Source: Lachnospiraceae bacterium
GTDB lineage: Bacteria; Bacillota; Clostridia; Lachnospirales; Lachnospiraceae
Length of the DNA: 64,000 nt
Assembly (NCBI GenBank): GCA_014804365.1
Contig: JAAUZX010000065.1
Location: forward strand, 1 to 64,000
Direction of reading: 5' to 3'
Shown here: positions 50,017-59,226 of the stretch, piece after piece
Layout of the letters: each line of letters begins with the position of its first letter
Numbering within the stretch: position 1 is the first letter of the stretch
Notes under the pieces: model-generated
The model's input: the letters and a program-made list of their open reading frames with translations, nothing else
Database searches by the model: none
Told to the model about the DNA's origin: nothing
Translations under genes and position numbers: made by a program

Positions 50017-51246
50017 TCAACAAGCTAAAAAGTAATTCTTCATGCCATATTTATTTAAATTTTTTATCATCTCACAATGCTTGTTATAATCTGCTGTAAC
50101 AGCAATCACCGCATTAAGATCCTTCAATTCCCCAAGTTCCCGCACTGGGTATCCCTCAACAAAGTCCTCCTTTTTATACCCATCCGAAACCAGGAATCCT
50201 TTTGGCTTATATCCCCACATATGCATCATTTTCAGAAAACGGCGTCCGTAGTTTCCTGCTCCATATAAATACACAGGCGCATTTCTGTCAAATGCCTGTA
50301 ATATCTGTTCTTTCTGTCTTTTATAGTTTACTAACTGATCCATCTGCTCAATATAGAAATTCTCCTGCAAACATTGATAAGTATGCCTCATCATGTCCTG
50401 AACTCTTCCATATAACTCTCCGGCATAACTGTCGCACATTACTGTCCCCGTGTAAAATCCTGCATCTTGTGCCGCATATGCCAGAACGCGCTCCAGCCCA
50501 TGGCTGACGGTTCCGTCTAAAGGCATTGGTTCGTCTGGAAAATCTTCGTATTTCCACATTTTTGACAATAGTTTATGAAATACCTGTGTTCGCCCCCAGA
50601 AAACTGTCCCGAGTGTGATGACCGGTTTCTCGCAATCCAAATCACATTTCAAATCAAATTCTTCACAGAGCTGCTCTACTATCTCAAAATCATCACGCCA
50701 CGCGTTTGTATACCAATCAGGAATATATACCCCAATTGGCTTGGGTGGGACAAGCAGACCGATATCTTCATGCTCTTCTAACACACCCAACACATTATGG
50801 ATATAGGGCTTTGACTTTAGTGTATTATCCCATAAATTCTGATTCCAAAACCTGATATCCTCTGAAAGATAGTCATAATTAGGCTTTTTATCGTGCACAA
50901 AACAGATATATTTATAATTCCATATCATATCCCTGGCAGTTACTAAAAGTGCACTAACGTCCCGTCCTCTGTTTCTTTTCCTAATATAGTGCATGTTCTT
51001 TTTATCACTGATATATTTTCTAATTATTTCCTCTGCTAATAAATTTGAGGAAATAATATAAACATCTATTTCCTCGGGAATCTGATCCAAATATTGCAAA
51101 TATAAGTGGAGACAATCCTCATAATACAGATTCACTATAACTACAGTCGATGCCAAGACAGAATATGAACATTCCTTTTTTGAATAGTCCTCCGACAGTA
51201 CACAGACCAGTCTTTCGCTTTTTCGATTATTACCTATATTCTTCAT
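50017..51246 (-). CDS. RgpF-like rhamnan synthesis protein with C-terminal Rossmann-like module
   Basis: About 409 residues from the ATG at 51246, which has GGAG nine bases upstream; a GTG 25 codons earlier (51321) overlaps the preceding gene. The N-terminal two thirds match rhamnan synthesis protein F: RKRNRGRDVSALLVTARDM, ICFVHDKK, GLLVPP and the catalytic-type LGTVFWGRT. RgpF-type enzymes build rhamnose or related backbones of wall polysaccharides. The C-terminal module (APVYLYGAGNYGRRFLKMM, KGFLVSD, then a strand with AVIAVTA) is the same type as in neighbouring genes. Confidence 0.85.
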   Translation of the reverse strand: MKNIGNNRKSERLVCVLSEDYSKKECSYSVLASTVVIVNLYYEDCLHLYLQYLDQIPEEIDVYIISSNLLAEEIIRKYISDKKNMHYIRKRNRGRDVSALLVTARDMIWNYKYICFVHDKKPNYDYLSEDIRFWNQNLWDNTLKSKPYIHNVLGVLEEHEDIGLLVPPKPIGVYIPDWYTNAWRDDFEIVEQLCEEFDLKCDLDCEKPVITLGTVFWGRTQVFHKLLSKMWKYEDFPDEPMPLDGTVSHGLERVLAYAAQDAGFYTGTVMCDSYAGELYGRVQDMMRHTYQCLQENFYIEQMDQLVNYKRQKEQILQAFDRNAPVYLYGAGNYGRRFLKMMHMWGYKPKGFLVSDGYKKEDFVEGYPVRELGELKDLNAVIAVTADYNKHCEMIKNLNKYGMKNYFLAC

Positions 51247-51301
51247 TTTCTCTGACTCCATATTATGCAGCTTTTCTAAGGAAGCGCTATAGCTTAACTC
51301 A

Positions 51302-52501
51302 TCACATTCTTTTATATACACAAAAATGCTTATATTTTCTTTCTATTAAATTTTCTATCAACTCTAGCTGGTACTTTTCCGAAACTCCGATTATCACCAT
51401 CTCACTTCTGTTTTTACAGTCATCAACAGATAATACTGGTATATTGTCTATATATTCCCTTCCTTTGCATTTTGTCACAAGAAAGCAGGAGGGTTTCAAC
51501 CCTCTTTTTTTAAGGCTGCGGTATACTTCCCGTCCAATTTCACCCGCGCCATATATCGAAAACCTGCCATCCGTTAAATTATCTGCTGTCAACATATATT
51601 GTTTCAACAATAACTCGTTTTGGAACTTTATTATGCCAGACATGCGCTTCAACATTAAATCCTTACAATCAATACCCCATTTATTTATTTTTTCTTGTAT
51701 AGTGTTTAGTCCTACATTTAGCCTATCCGAATCGTCATCTAAAATATTACTTCCAATAATTGAATTAACAAATTGATATATATCAAGGAAATTACTATGT
51801 TTTCCAATTATTCTGGCCGCTGCGTCATACATAGCTTTACTGTCCGTTGTTATGCTTTGTTCTGATGCATATACATTGACTAAAGGTCTGTTTACGTAAG
51901 CAAAATCACAAACCTGGATAAGCCTTATCACAAAATCGTAATCCTGCAATCTTGGCATATTCTCATCAAAAAAAGCATCATGCAATAAATCTAACACATC
52001 TTTCTTGATAACTAAGGTCTGGGTGCTGACCACATTTCCGGCTTTGAGGACAGTCCTAAGATTATTTTGATATCTGTCACTATTTTCATACTCCGTAGGC
52101 ATAATTGTTTTCTTCTCGCCAGCTAAATAATAGTATGCACAATAACAAACCGGGCGGCCAGATGTTTTCATTAAATCCATTTGGCATTCCAACTTATTTG
52201 GAAGCCATTCATCATCACTATCCTGAAAAGCAATATAATCACCCTTAGCATTTTTGATCCCGGTATTCCTTGCCTTATTAGCCCCGCCGCGCACTTCCTG
52301 ACAGACCAGCCTGATCCTGCTGTCATGATACCCGTTGACAACTTCCACTGTATGATCCGTGGATGCATCATCTACAACTATCACTTCTATATCCGAATAT
52401 GTCTGATTCAATACACTGTCAACCGCCCGTTTTATCGTGCCTTCACGATTATAGGCAGGTATTACCACTGAAACCAATCCATTTTCCATTTTGATCACCA
52501 T
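51302..52501 (-). CDS. GT2 glycosyltransferase with C-terminal Rossmann-like module
   Basis: A 399-residue protein: N-terminal family 2 GT-A domain (VSVVIPAYNREG, VDDASTDHT, FQDSDDEW as the DXD site), a helical linker, and from about residue 315 a Rossmann-like module (RFSIYGAGEIGREVYRSL, CFLVTK, MVIIGVSE). It starts eight bases after the methyltransferase gene; a second ATG four codons on is possible. Base composition is more AT-rich than that of the upstream genes 52.5-58.7 kb. Confidence 0.9.
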   Translation of the reverse strand: MVIKMENGLVSVVIPAYNREGTIKRAVDSVLNQTYSDIEVIVVDDASTDHTVEVVNGYHDSRIRLVCQEVRGGANKARNTGIKNAKGDYIAFQDSDDEWLPNKLECQMDLMKTSGRPVCYCAYYYLAGEKKTIMPTEYENSDRYQNNLRTVLKAGNVVSTQTLVIKKDVLDLLHDAFFDENMPRLQDYDFVIRLIQVCDFAYVNRPLVNVYASEQSITTDSKAMYDAAARIIGKHSNFLDIYQFVNSIIGSNILDDDSDRLNVGLNTIQEKINKWGIDCKDLMLKRMSGIIKFQNELLLKQYMLTADNLTDGRFSIYGAGEIGREVYRSLKKRGLKPSCFLVTKCKGREYIDNIPVLSVDDCKNRSEMVIIGVSEKYQLELIENLIERKYKHFCVYKRM

Positions 52502-52509
52502 TTTCCGGC

Positions 52510-53490
52510 TTACTCAATTGAGCAGATTAGGACCATATCGTCATCCAACACCTTAATCCTATCAACCATTTCCCCGGCCAGAATTGCATGCGGCCGGAAA
52601 ACCTGTACTGCCAGGCCATAGCCCTCCATCCGTTCTTTAAAATCCCTGCCATATAATCTTACATGGTCGTCTTGCCCATAATAGTACATCCTTTCTTCCC
52701 TTGATAAGTCAGGTATCTCAACAGTGGCTGTATCGGATGAAACTGGAAAAGAGAGGATAATTTTTCCTTTCCTCTTGATACAACGCTTTAGCTCCGCGGC
52801 TGCTTTCCCCTCATCTGGTATATGTTCAAGGACATGATTTGCTATGATATAATCAAACCTGCCGTCCCCAAACGGCATCTTTGTCATATCAACTGTATAG
52901 TCCGCAACGCCTTCCATGATATCCGCCGTAAAATAATCAATCCGTGTATTTTTCCTAAGCTGGGTTTCTATCTGTTTTTCAGGTGCAAAATGCAGCACAG
53001 CCCCGCCGTCCTCAAACATTCTGGTATAATTTTTCAGGACAAAATATACCCACCTGTTCCTGTCGGAACTGAAACAGTCCGGGCAGCACCCTATCCTCCT
53101 GCCATTCCCGGCAATCCTGTACTTTGTACTGACATGGTTCCCACAATACCGCCAATATCGCACCTGCGCTCCGCATATATTGCAATGTCCAATTACCGGA
53201 AGCGACTCCTTAATGTTATCCAGTGTCAGGCACTGCAGCCGCGGGTTTAGCGCATGGACAGATTCACGTATTTCATTAAAAAATTTCTTGCTGGATATGA
53301 CCACCACAGTATCGGGACTTATTTCTTCCAAAATTTCTTTATCCTCGATACTATATCCGTAAAACTCCTGCCCCGCTTTCCTGCTGTCCACAACAGCCGC
53401 TACCTCAAAACCAAGCGTAGGACTATTTGCAAGAAACGTATCGAGTTCCTCCCCCGCGCCATAAAAAACTGCTTTCTTTATCGTGTACAT
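52510..53490 (-). CDS. SAM methyltransferase with N-terminal Rossmann-like module and zinc-ribbon-like segment
   Basis: A 326-residue protein in three parts: a Rossmann-like module (1-98, KKAVFYGAGEELDTFL, VAAVVDSRK), a Cys-rich stretch (CNICGAQVRYW and GCCPDCFSSDRNR, about 103-145) likely to bind zinc, and a class I methyltransferase-type domain with VLHFAPE, YTVDMTKMPF and YIIANHVLEHIPD. The methyltransferase part resembles family 11 SAM methyltransferases that act on sugars or lipids. The glycine motif is reduced compared with classical enzymes (HFAPEKQ instead of E/D-x-GxGxG), so activity is not certain. Confidence 0.82.
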   Translation of the reverse strand: MYTIKKAVFYGAGEELDTFLANSPTLGFEVAAVVDSRKAGQEFYGYSIEDKEILEEISPDTVVVISSKKFFNEIRESVHALNPRLQCLTLDNIKESLPVIGHCNICGAQVRYWRYCGNHVSTKYRIAGNGRRIGCCPDCFSSDRNRWVYFVLKNYTRMFEDGGAVLHFAPEKQIETQLRKNTRIDYFTADIMEGVADYTVDMTKMPFGDGRFDYIIANHVLEHIPDEGKAAAELKRCIKRKGKIILSFPVSSDTATVEIPDLSREERMYYYGQDDHVRLYGRDFKERMEGYGLAVQVFRPHAILAGEMVDRIKVLDDDMVLICSIE

Positions 53491-53496
53491 CCCCTG

Positions 53497-54156
53497 TTAC
53501 CGCTCCCGTCTGCATAAAAAAACTATTTTGGGTGTATTCCATATGTCGGTGCCCTTTGTAATTTCCCTTTCGCCCCAGCACCGGTACCTTAGCCCGTTTT
53601 TCCCCAAAAACAACTTCATCCTGGCAGGGTTAAGGAAATGCTGTCCATATATTTCATCCCTTTCGACTCCCCATAGGCGGAAATATTTATCAACCAGCTT
53701 TTGGAGATTTAACCGCATGCAATACAGGCTGAAATTATCCATTATGTCAAACACAATATATCCCCCGACTTTTGTCATAGATATCATCTTTTTCAGCGTT
53801 GCGTAATAATCAGGGATGTACCAGCTTGCCCTTACACAGTACACTACGTCAAACTGTTCTTCCCCCTCATAAGACAATACATCCCCTGCCCATATGCCAT
53901 CCTGGTTTCCCAGCATTTCCTTTGCTGATAAAACCGCCGATTCCGCCAGGTCGCATCCACACACCCGGATGCCCTTTTCCTTCAGGGCCGCCCCAATGGG
54001 CCAACCTGTGCCGATCCCAACCTCAAACACGCTTTTAGGACGTGACCGTGCTATCAGCCTGACAAGGTTCTTTTCATAAACGCCATACCCGTATTTCCTG
54101 GTCTGATTTTCCCAGAATTTATTATAAACCTCATTAAAATATTGGACTTCATTCAT
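53497..54156 (-). CDS. class I SAM-dependent methyltransferase
   Basis: About 219 residues from the ATG at 54156 (AAGGATGG upstream; another ATG four codons earlier). The SAM-binding motif VFEVGIGTGWP (near 44-54) and acidic CGCDLAESAV, then VVYCVRASWYIPDY, place it with sugar or small-molecule methyltransferases. No additional module is present, unlike its neighbours. It lies between the module-bearing methyltransferase and the DegT-family gene with gaps under 25 bases, so it shares their transcript; a deoxyamino sugar made by the aminotransferase could be its substrate. Confidence 0.85.
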   Translation of the reverse strand: MNEVQYFNEVYNKFWENQTRKYGYGVYEKNLVRLIARSRPKSVFEVGIGTGWPIGAALKEKGIRVCGCDLAESAVLSAKEMLGNQDGIWAGDVLSYEGEEQFDVVYCVRASWYIPDYYATLKKMISMTKVGGYIVFDIMDNFSLYCMRLNLQKLVDKYFRLWGVERDEIYGQHFLNPARMKLFLGKNGLRYRCWGEREITKGTDIWNTPKIVFLCRRER

Positions 54157-54177
54157 ACTGCCATCCATCCTTATCTT

Positions 54178-55215
54178 TTATTTTACAATAAGCGCTTTTC
54201 CCAACTCATCAATCGGCAGCCCAGCCTTTTCCCATCCATAATAAATCGGTGCGCACCTATGATGCTTTGCCACCCAATAACTGTTTGGCAGATCAAGTTT
54301 GATTCCTTCTATCTCATTACCAAAGTCCGTATCGTTAAAAACCTTTCCCGTTTCTTCACTAAGTGTTTCGTCAAACACGATATATTTATAGTATCCTGAC
54401 TTCATCCCCTCCGGCAGGATGACCCTTTTTTCAAAAATCTGGTCAAACTTCCCTGCCAGCTTCCTTTTCCACTCCAAAACAGCCGGCAGACGTTCCAGCT
54501 GGACAATCCCCAATGCCGCTGTAAACTCATTCATCCTGTAATTGAACCCCTCTTTCATCGGGTAAGTGACGACATTCCCCGGAAGGACCTCTTTCCCGTA
54601 ATTCCTGAATTTCCTCATCCAGGATATCAGATCCTTATCCCTGCTCACCACCATGCCCCCCTCGCCAAGCGGCATTGTCTTAGTAGCATAAAAGCTGTAG
54701 CTCCCAGCCAATCCATAGCCCCCGGCGGTTTTGCCGTTCCATTCCGCCCCATGCGCATGCGCACAGTCTTCAATCAGCGCTATATGATGTGCTTCACAGT
54801 AAGACGCAATCTTCTCAATGTCAAACGCTATATGCCCCCCAATATGCACGACGATGACAGCCTTTGTGTCAGGAGTAACCTTGCTTACCATATCTTCGTA
54901 ACACATGCAGAGATCGTCCCTGTTGCAGTCCGCATATACAACGTCTGCGCCTGCCTTTTTCGCCGCCTGTGCAGTTGCCCAGAACGTGTTCGCCGGCACA
55001 ATGACTTCCTTCCCCCTGACGCCCACATATTCCAGGATAGACAGCAGCCCCGTACCGCCGCTTGAAACCGCGCAGGAATATAAGCCTGTAAATTCCTTAA
55101 ACTTTTCCTCAAATACCCTAGCCATTTTTCCATCAGACCAGAAATTTGAATCAAATACTTCGTCCAACAGCCGATAATATTTCTTCCTGTATTCTTCCTC
55201 AAAAGGTAGTACCAT
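54178..55215 (-). CDS. DegT/DnrJ/EryC1 family sugar aminotransferase
   Basis: About 345 residues (ATG at 55215 after GGGGGA; an in-frame ATG five codons earlier has no ribosome site). Fold-type I PLP enzyme: VSSGGTGLLSIL, VPANTFWATAQA, EDCAHAHGAEWNG and Lys179 in FYATKTMPLGEGG, which forms the PLP Schiff base. Members transfer an amino group to a 3- or 4-keto nucleotide sugar. It is unusual that no dehydratase or ketoreductase gene making a keto-sugar is nearby in the window. It overlaps nothing and sits 15 bases after the radical-SAM gene. Confidence 0.9.
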   Translation of the reverse strand: MVLPFEEEYRKKYYRLLDEVFDSNFWSDGKMARVFEEKFKEFTGLYSCAVSSGGTGLLSILEYVGVRGKEVIVPANTFWATAQAAKKAGADVVYADCNRDDLCMCYEDMVSKVTPDTKAVIVVHIGGHIAFDIEKIASYCEAHHIALIEDCAHAHGAEWNGKTAGGYGLAGSYSFYATKTMPLGEGGMVVSRDKDLISWMRKFRNYGKEVLPGNVVTYPMKEGFNYRMNEFTAALGIVQLERLPAVLEWKRKLAGKFDQIFEKRVILPEGMKSGYYKYIVFDETLSEETGKVFNDTDFGNEIEGIKLDLPNSYWVAKHHRCAPIYYGWEKAGLPIDELGKALIVK

Positions 55216-55245
55216 TTTCCATTCCCCCATCCAATATATTTTCTT

Positions 55246-56292
55246 TTAAATAAACTGTCTTGTATGTACGTTCTCCAGCTGCTCCAATACCATGTTAAAA
55301 CCCGTTATCCGGCATGCGCTGCATCCGCTCTGGCATGACGCGTCCAGCAGTTTCTGGCTCACTTCCTCATGGAATGCGGATTCCCATATTTCTTCAAATG
55401 TATTCTGGTGGAGATTCCCAAGGATGATATTGTCCACCCTCCTTTTCTCGCACAGCGCTACATCCCCGTTTGCATGGATAATCGATGTCAGCGTATGCGC
55501 AACGCAGGGAAGCCCTGCATTTTTATCCACCACCCGGTCCGCAACCGTAAGCATATATTTCAGTCTCATATCCTGTGTCCGTTCGGCCAGCCGCCCCCGG
55601 AGGTTTAACAGGTCTTCCAGGGAAGGTGCAAGATCCTCAGCCTCTTCCACAGGCCTTAAATAGATATAGTCTATACCGGCTGCATCCAATTCTCCTATCA
55701 GGTTCAGCAGGTTTCCTTGGTTTCTTTTTGTCAGGACATAGCCGACCCCCAGATAAGTGTCTTTTGGGTCTCTCGCCTTGGAATACTTTTTCAGATTATC
55801 CAGTACCCTGCCAAAGCAGTCCGCGCCTTTTTCTTCTAGGTATTCTTCCTCCGTGCTGGCATCCAAGGAAACCCTTACCCATTTCAAATCGCGGATGCAG
55901 TCTGATATATCGGCAGTACCGTTCGATATCAGCCCCATATCCACATGCTGTCGCCTGCCTATCTGCAGGATTTCCCTGAAATGCGGATGCAGGGTTGGTT
56001 CCCCGCCCCCTTCTAAGGTAACGCCGGTTTTGTGCTTCCCGAGCTGCGCAAAGAGTTCACCTGCAATCTGCATACCGAGCGTAGCGCCGTTGCGCCTGAG
56101 TTCCTTATCAGTGCACCATCCGCACTTCAGGTTGCAGATATCCGTCAAATGAAGTTCCACACTGATCGGGAACATCTTATCCTGCTTTTTGACACCCCTC
56201 CTCACATCGAGGATGGAGTCAATCTTCTCCTTATTTATCAAAAGTTTTAACTTGCTATATTCAAATTCATCCCAATAATTTTTACACTCCAT
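55246..56292 (-). CDS. radical SAM protein, second copy
   Basis: A 348-residue radical-SAM enzyme without the Rossmann-like module: cluster motif CNLKCGWC at about 53-60, GGGEPTLHP, and a C-terminal SPASM-like Cys set (LPCVAHT, ALCEKRR, and CQSGCSACR near 325). It is not homologous in detail to the other radical-SAM protein of the locus (different cluster loop and no N-terminal module). The nearby DegT aminotransferase suggests a role in forming an unusual sugar. A 77-base gap before it contains a possible 27-codon frame. Confidence 0.88.
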   Translation of the reverse strand: MECKNYWDEFEYSKLKLLINKEKIDSILDVRRGVKKQDKMFPISVELHLTDICNLKCGWCTDKELRRNGATLGMQIAGELFAQLGKHKTGVTLEGGGEPTLHPHFREILQIGRRQHVDMGLISNGTADISDCIRDLKWVRVSLDASTEEEYLEEKGADCFGRVLDNLKKYSKARDPKDTYLGVGYVLTKRNQGNLLNLIGELDAAGIDYIYLRPVEEAEDLAPSLEDLLNLRGRLAERTQDMRLKYMLTVADRVVDKNAGLPCVAHTLTSIIHANGDVALCEKRRVDNIILGNLHQNTFEEIWESAFHEEVSQKLLDASCQSGCSACRITGFNMVLEQLENVHTRQFI

Positions 56293-56295
56293 TGT

Positions 56296-56379
56296 TTAGC
56301 ACCCTTTAAGCCACTTCCTGTATAATGCATTCCGTTCCTGCTCAGAATAAAAATGTTTTAAAAGCTCTCCTATTCCCAT
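56296..56379 (-). CDS. possible 27-residue peptide before the radical-SAM gene
   Basis: An ATG overlapping the stop of the glycosyltransferase opens a 27-codon frame with a polar helical sequence (GELLKHFYSEQERNALYRKW) ending Gly-Cys, and stops three bases before the radical-SAM ATG. The ATG overlaps the end of the upstream gene, so it could be translated by coupling. It may only be a coupling leader, or a remnant; coding status is unproven. Confidence 0.25.
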   Translation of the reverse strand: MGIGELLKHFYSEQERNALYRKWLKGC

Positions 56380-57839
56380 AATGCATGCCACTTAGGCGAC
56401 AGCCCATCCCATGATGAATGATCCCATATAATCTGCGGATTTCCTTCGCATTTCTGCCTGTAGGACCCGATATCCCTCACAACATCTTCCAGTATCCCCG
56501 TCACATCTGGTATGCTGTCTACATCAAGGAAATACAAGCCCATTTCATGCAATGACCTGTATGGCAACCAGCTTCCGGCAATGACAACGCTGTTTGCGTA
56601 CATCTCCTCCAGCATTGATGAGCTTAGCTGGTCGGTTAGCTGGACATGTATCATGATATCCGATATCAATGCATATTGAGCCATACGCTGGAAATCCATA
56701 AATTCTGTAAGTACCACATAGGAAATCCCAACAGACTCCAATTTATTTTTTACGTCCTCTACATACCCGTCTGCACATTTCGGATATGTCATGGGGAATA
56801 CGAAAACCGCCTGCTGTTTTACTTCCTCTGATAAACAGGACAGGGCTTTTATGATTTTCATATGCTGATGGACCTCAAGCGCATTATGTCCACAGGTGAC
56901 AACCAGTTTCCCAAGCGGCAGATTAAATTCCCCCCTTAGCTGCTCCTCTGGCACATCCCTGTATTTACGGATATAGCCCAGCACTTCAACGCCAAATGGC
57001 AGCAACCCGACAGGGCGCTTCAAATCCGTGCCATAATATGCTTCAAATTCCGATACAGTCTCCCTGGTTTCCGCAGTGATCGTATCCGCACAGGCGATTA
57101 GCTTCCTTTTAAATTCCCTCTCGTCTTTTTTCGCCCTGTAAAAATCGCTTCCGCCGACATTCAGGTTCAGCCTTTTAGTTTTTGCACGAATGACCTGATA
57201 AAAATAACTCCATTCAAACTCAATCCACAGAAACTGCATGACGTCGTATACCGGAAGCTGTTCTAGGATTGTTTTTAATTCCGCCAACGACCCAAAGCAA
57301 TATATATGCTTTAACTTCCCAGACTTAATATTCTCCCTATATTCTTTTGCCTGTGTCAGCAAACTAAACTCTACATCTTCGTATCTTCCTGACAGGTTTT
57401 CTATTAGCTGTTTTGTATACACCGAATATAACAAACATGCCACCAATACTTTTTTACGAACCATCTTTTCTTCATTTTCTTCCAACAAATCAAACTGAAT
57501 CAGCGGGATTTTGGGGCTTTGGTACCTTTCCGCCAAAACCGGATAAACCCTACATTGGAAATTTTCTGCCTGAAATTTATAGCAGAAAAATATCCTTTCT
57601 GCGCTGATTCCCATCCCCAAAAGCTGTTTTATCAGCTCCATAGTATATTGTATTGACGCAATCACAATATTGCCTTGATAGTATACAAGTTCCTGCGGCG
57701 GCTGGATAAGATACTCTCCGATCCTAGTCCCCCATAGCCGCTTATCATTATCCACGTAATAGTCGATATTATAATCCCTTTCCAAGGCAGGCATCATATC
57801 CCTTCCCACCTGCCCCGCCCCAAATACGGCAATATCCAT
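56370..57839 (-). CDS. GT-B glycosyltransferase with N-terminal Rossmann-like module
   Basis: About 489 residues from the ATG at 57839, preferred for AGGAGA seven bases upstream. Residues 1-100 are the Rossmann-like module (MDIAVFGAGQVGRDMMPAL, DYYVDNDKRLWG, NIVIASIQ). From about 130 the protein resembles GT4/GT-B glycosyltransferases of the TDP-Fuc4NAc-type group: VLVACLLYSVY, NVGGSDFYR, TCGHNALEVHQH and a terminal DIMIHVQLTDQLSSSMLEEMYAN donor-binding motif. It would add a sugar from a nucleotide donor to the growing chain; which one is unknown. Confidence 0.85.
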   Translation of the reverse strand: MDIAVFGAGQVGRDMMPALERDYNIDYYVDNDKRLWGTRIGEYLIQPPQELVYYQGNIVIASIQYTMELIKQLLGMGISAERIFFCYKFQAENFQCRVYPVLAERYQSPKIPLIQFDLLEENEEKMVRKKVLVACLLYSVYTKQLIENLSGRYEDVEFSLLTQAKEYRENIKSGKLKHIYCFGSLAELKTILEQLPVYDVMQFLWIEFEWSYFYQVIRAKTKRLNLNVGGSDFYRAKKDEREFKRKLIACADTITAETRETVSEFEAYYGTDLKRPVGLLPFGVEVLGYIRKYRDVPEEQLRGEFNLPLGKLVVTCGHNALEVHQHMKIIKALSCLSEEVKQQAVFVFPMTYPKCADGYVEDVKNKLESVGISYVVLTEFMDFQRMAQYALISDIMIHVQLTDQLSSSMLEEMYANSVVIAGSWLPYRSLHEMGLYFLDVDSIPDVTGILEDVVRDIGSYRQKCEGNPQIIWDHSSWDGLSPKWHALWE

Positions 57840-57867
57840 ACCCATTCTCCTATCCCACAAAAAGAAG

Positions 57868-58632
57868 CTACGTCTGTTGGGCAGTCCTTTTATCGTCAAG
57901 CAGCCATTCCAAGGATCGCTTCTTTATGAAACATAAAATTCTTCTTCCAAATTCCCAGGGCGTGATTATTCGGTGCATAACCCTTGCTATTTCGCCCTCT
58001 AAATAGCATCTTGCACCAGAACTGATCCCGCCCGCCCTGAAATATGCTATGACTGTTTTGACTTGTATAAAGGCAACGTCTTTTTTGCTTCTCAGCCTTA
58101 GCATCAGTTCATAATCTGCCGATGCCTTAAACCACTCAAGATATAACCCGTATTTTTGGTAAACGCCCCGTGTGACAAAACAGGTTGGGTGGGGCAGCAT
58201 TGCTGTTTCCAGGCCGTTATGCGCCTTTTTTGATAGCCCATAATACCGGTTTCCTTTCAGCATCCCCAAATACCCATAGACCACCTGATATTCTGCGTTC
58301 CCCATATTGTCAACAATGTTCTGGACCGCGTTCCTGTCATAATAATCGTCACTGTTAATAATCCCTATCAGTTGCCCGACAGACATACGGATGCCTTTGT
58401 TCATAGCGTTATAGATGCCCTGGTCCTTCTCGCTGACATATTTCATGCGCCCCTGAAACAAAGGCTCATATTCCTTCACAATTTCCATTGTCCTGTCCGT
58501 TGAGCCACCATCCACAACAATATATTCAATGTTTTTATAAGTCTGCCCCAATACGGACTCTATCGTGTCACGGATATGCTCTGCGCCATTATAAACAGGC
58601 GTTATGACGGAAACCCTGATGTTACACTTCAT
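57868..58632 (-). CDS. GT2 glycosyltransferase
   Basis: About 254 residues from the ATG at 58632, which overlaps the upstream stop by 11 bases and has GGAAG nine bases before it; a 30-codon longer frame lies within the upstream gene. Family 2 GT-A: VSVITPVYNGAEH, YIVVDGGSTDRT, NAMNKGI, and IINSDDYYD as the DXD site, with an ASADYELMLR acceptor-side Asp. No Rossmann-like module on the chain, but the gene is translationally coupled to the stand-alone module protein immediately upstream, so the module may act in trans. Confidence 0.92.
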   Translation of the reverse strand: MKCNIRVSVITPVYNGAEHIRDTIESVLGQTYKNIEYIVVDGGSTDRTMEIVKEYEPLFQGRMKYVSEKDQGIYNAMNKGIRMSVGQLIGIINSDDYYDRNAVQNIVDNMGNAEYQVVYGYLGMLKGNRYYGLSKKAHNGLETAMLPHPTCFVTRGVYQKYGLYLEWFKASADYELMLRLRSKKDVAFIQVKTVIAYFRAGGISSGARCYLEGEIARVMHRIITPWEFGRRILCFIKKRSLEWLLDDKRTAQQT

Positions 58633-59098
58633 ATAAAATGTCTTCCATGGACAGGATCGGGCAGTCCGTTTTCCACGACAACATTTCTTCAATCTCATCA
58701 AAGAATGTGACCGGCGTAACAATTATCGCGTCGACCTTTTCTATGCTTGCGTCCGGCATGACGACATCCACATCCGTGTAAATATTATCCGCGTTCCTGT
58801 CAATGGCATATTTTACATTTACGCCTGAGCCAGCCAGCTCACCCAGCAGCGTCTCGCCGACATAATTCATGCCGTAAATGGCAATATCCCTATACCCCTT
58901 CTTCTCAAGGTAACTCGCTATTGATTTATTCTCCTGTTTCACTTTGACCCATTGGTTCATCAAAAGATATAGGGCAAAGTGCTTATCCGACAGTTCCTTC
59001 TGCCTCTTCGTCTCTTTTGTGACCTGTTTTGCCGTAATACCAGCCCCTGTCGCCGCACCCGCAATGGCGGATGCGATTGAAATGATTCCTTTTTTCAT
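58622..59098 (-). CDS. stand-alone Rossmann-like module protein with N-terminal hydrophobic segment
   Basis: A 158-residue protein. The N-terminal 23 residues are hydrophobic and small-residue rich (SIASAIAGAATGAGITA), a possible membrane anchor, followed by a charged helix and, from about residue 70, the module: RDIAIYGMNYVGETLLGEL, VKYAIDRNADN and AIIVTPVTFFDEI. No catalytic domain is attached. It overlaps the following GT2 gene by 11 bases. It is the only non-fused copy and may function as the subunit equivalent of the fused modules, perhaps holding the transferase at the membrane. Confidence 0.75.
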   Translation of the reverse strand: MKKGIISIASAIAGAATGAGITAKQVTKETKRQKELSDKHFALYLLMNQWVKVKQENKSIASYLEKKGYRDIAIYGMNYVGETLLGELAGSGVNVKYAIDRNADNIYTDVDVVMPDASIEKVDAIIVTPVTFFDEIEEMLSWKTDCPILSMEDILYEV

Positions 59099-59226
59099 TT
59101 TTTCAGCCTCCTGTCTCTTTCTCCATATTTTATAAGCTTTTGCTCAAATTTTCCCTGTTCCATTATATGTTCTCAATCAGGTAATCAACATAGATGCCGC
59201 TGCTCTTTGTCCGGTATCATTTAGTG

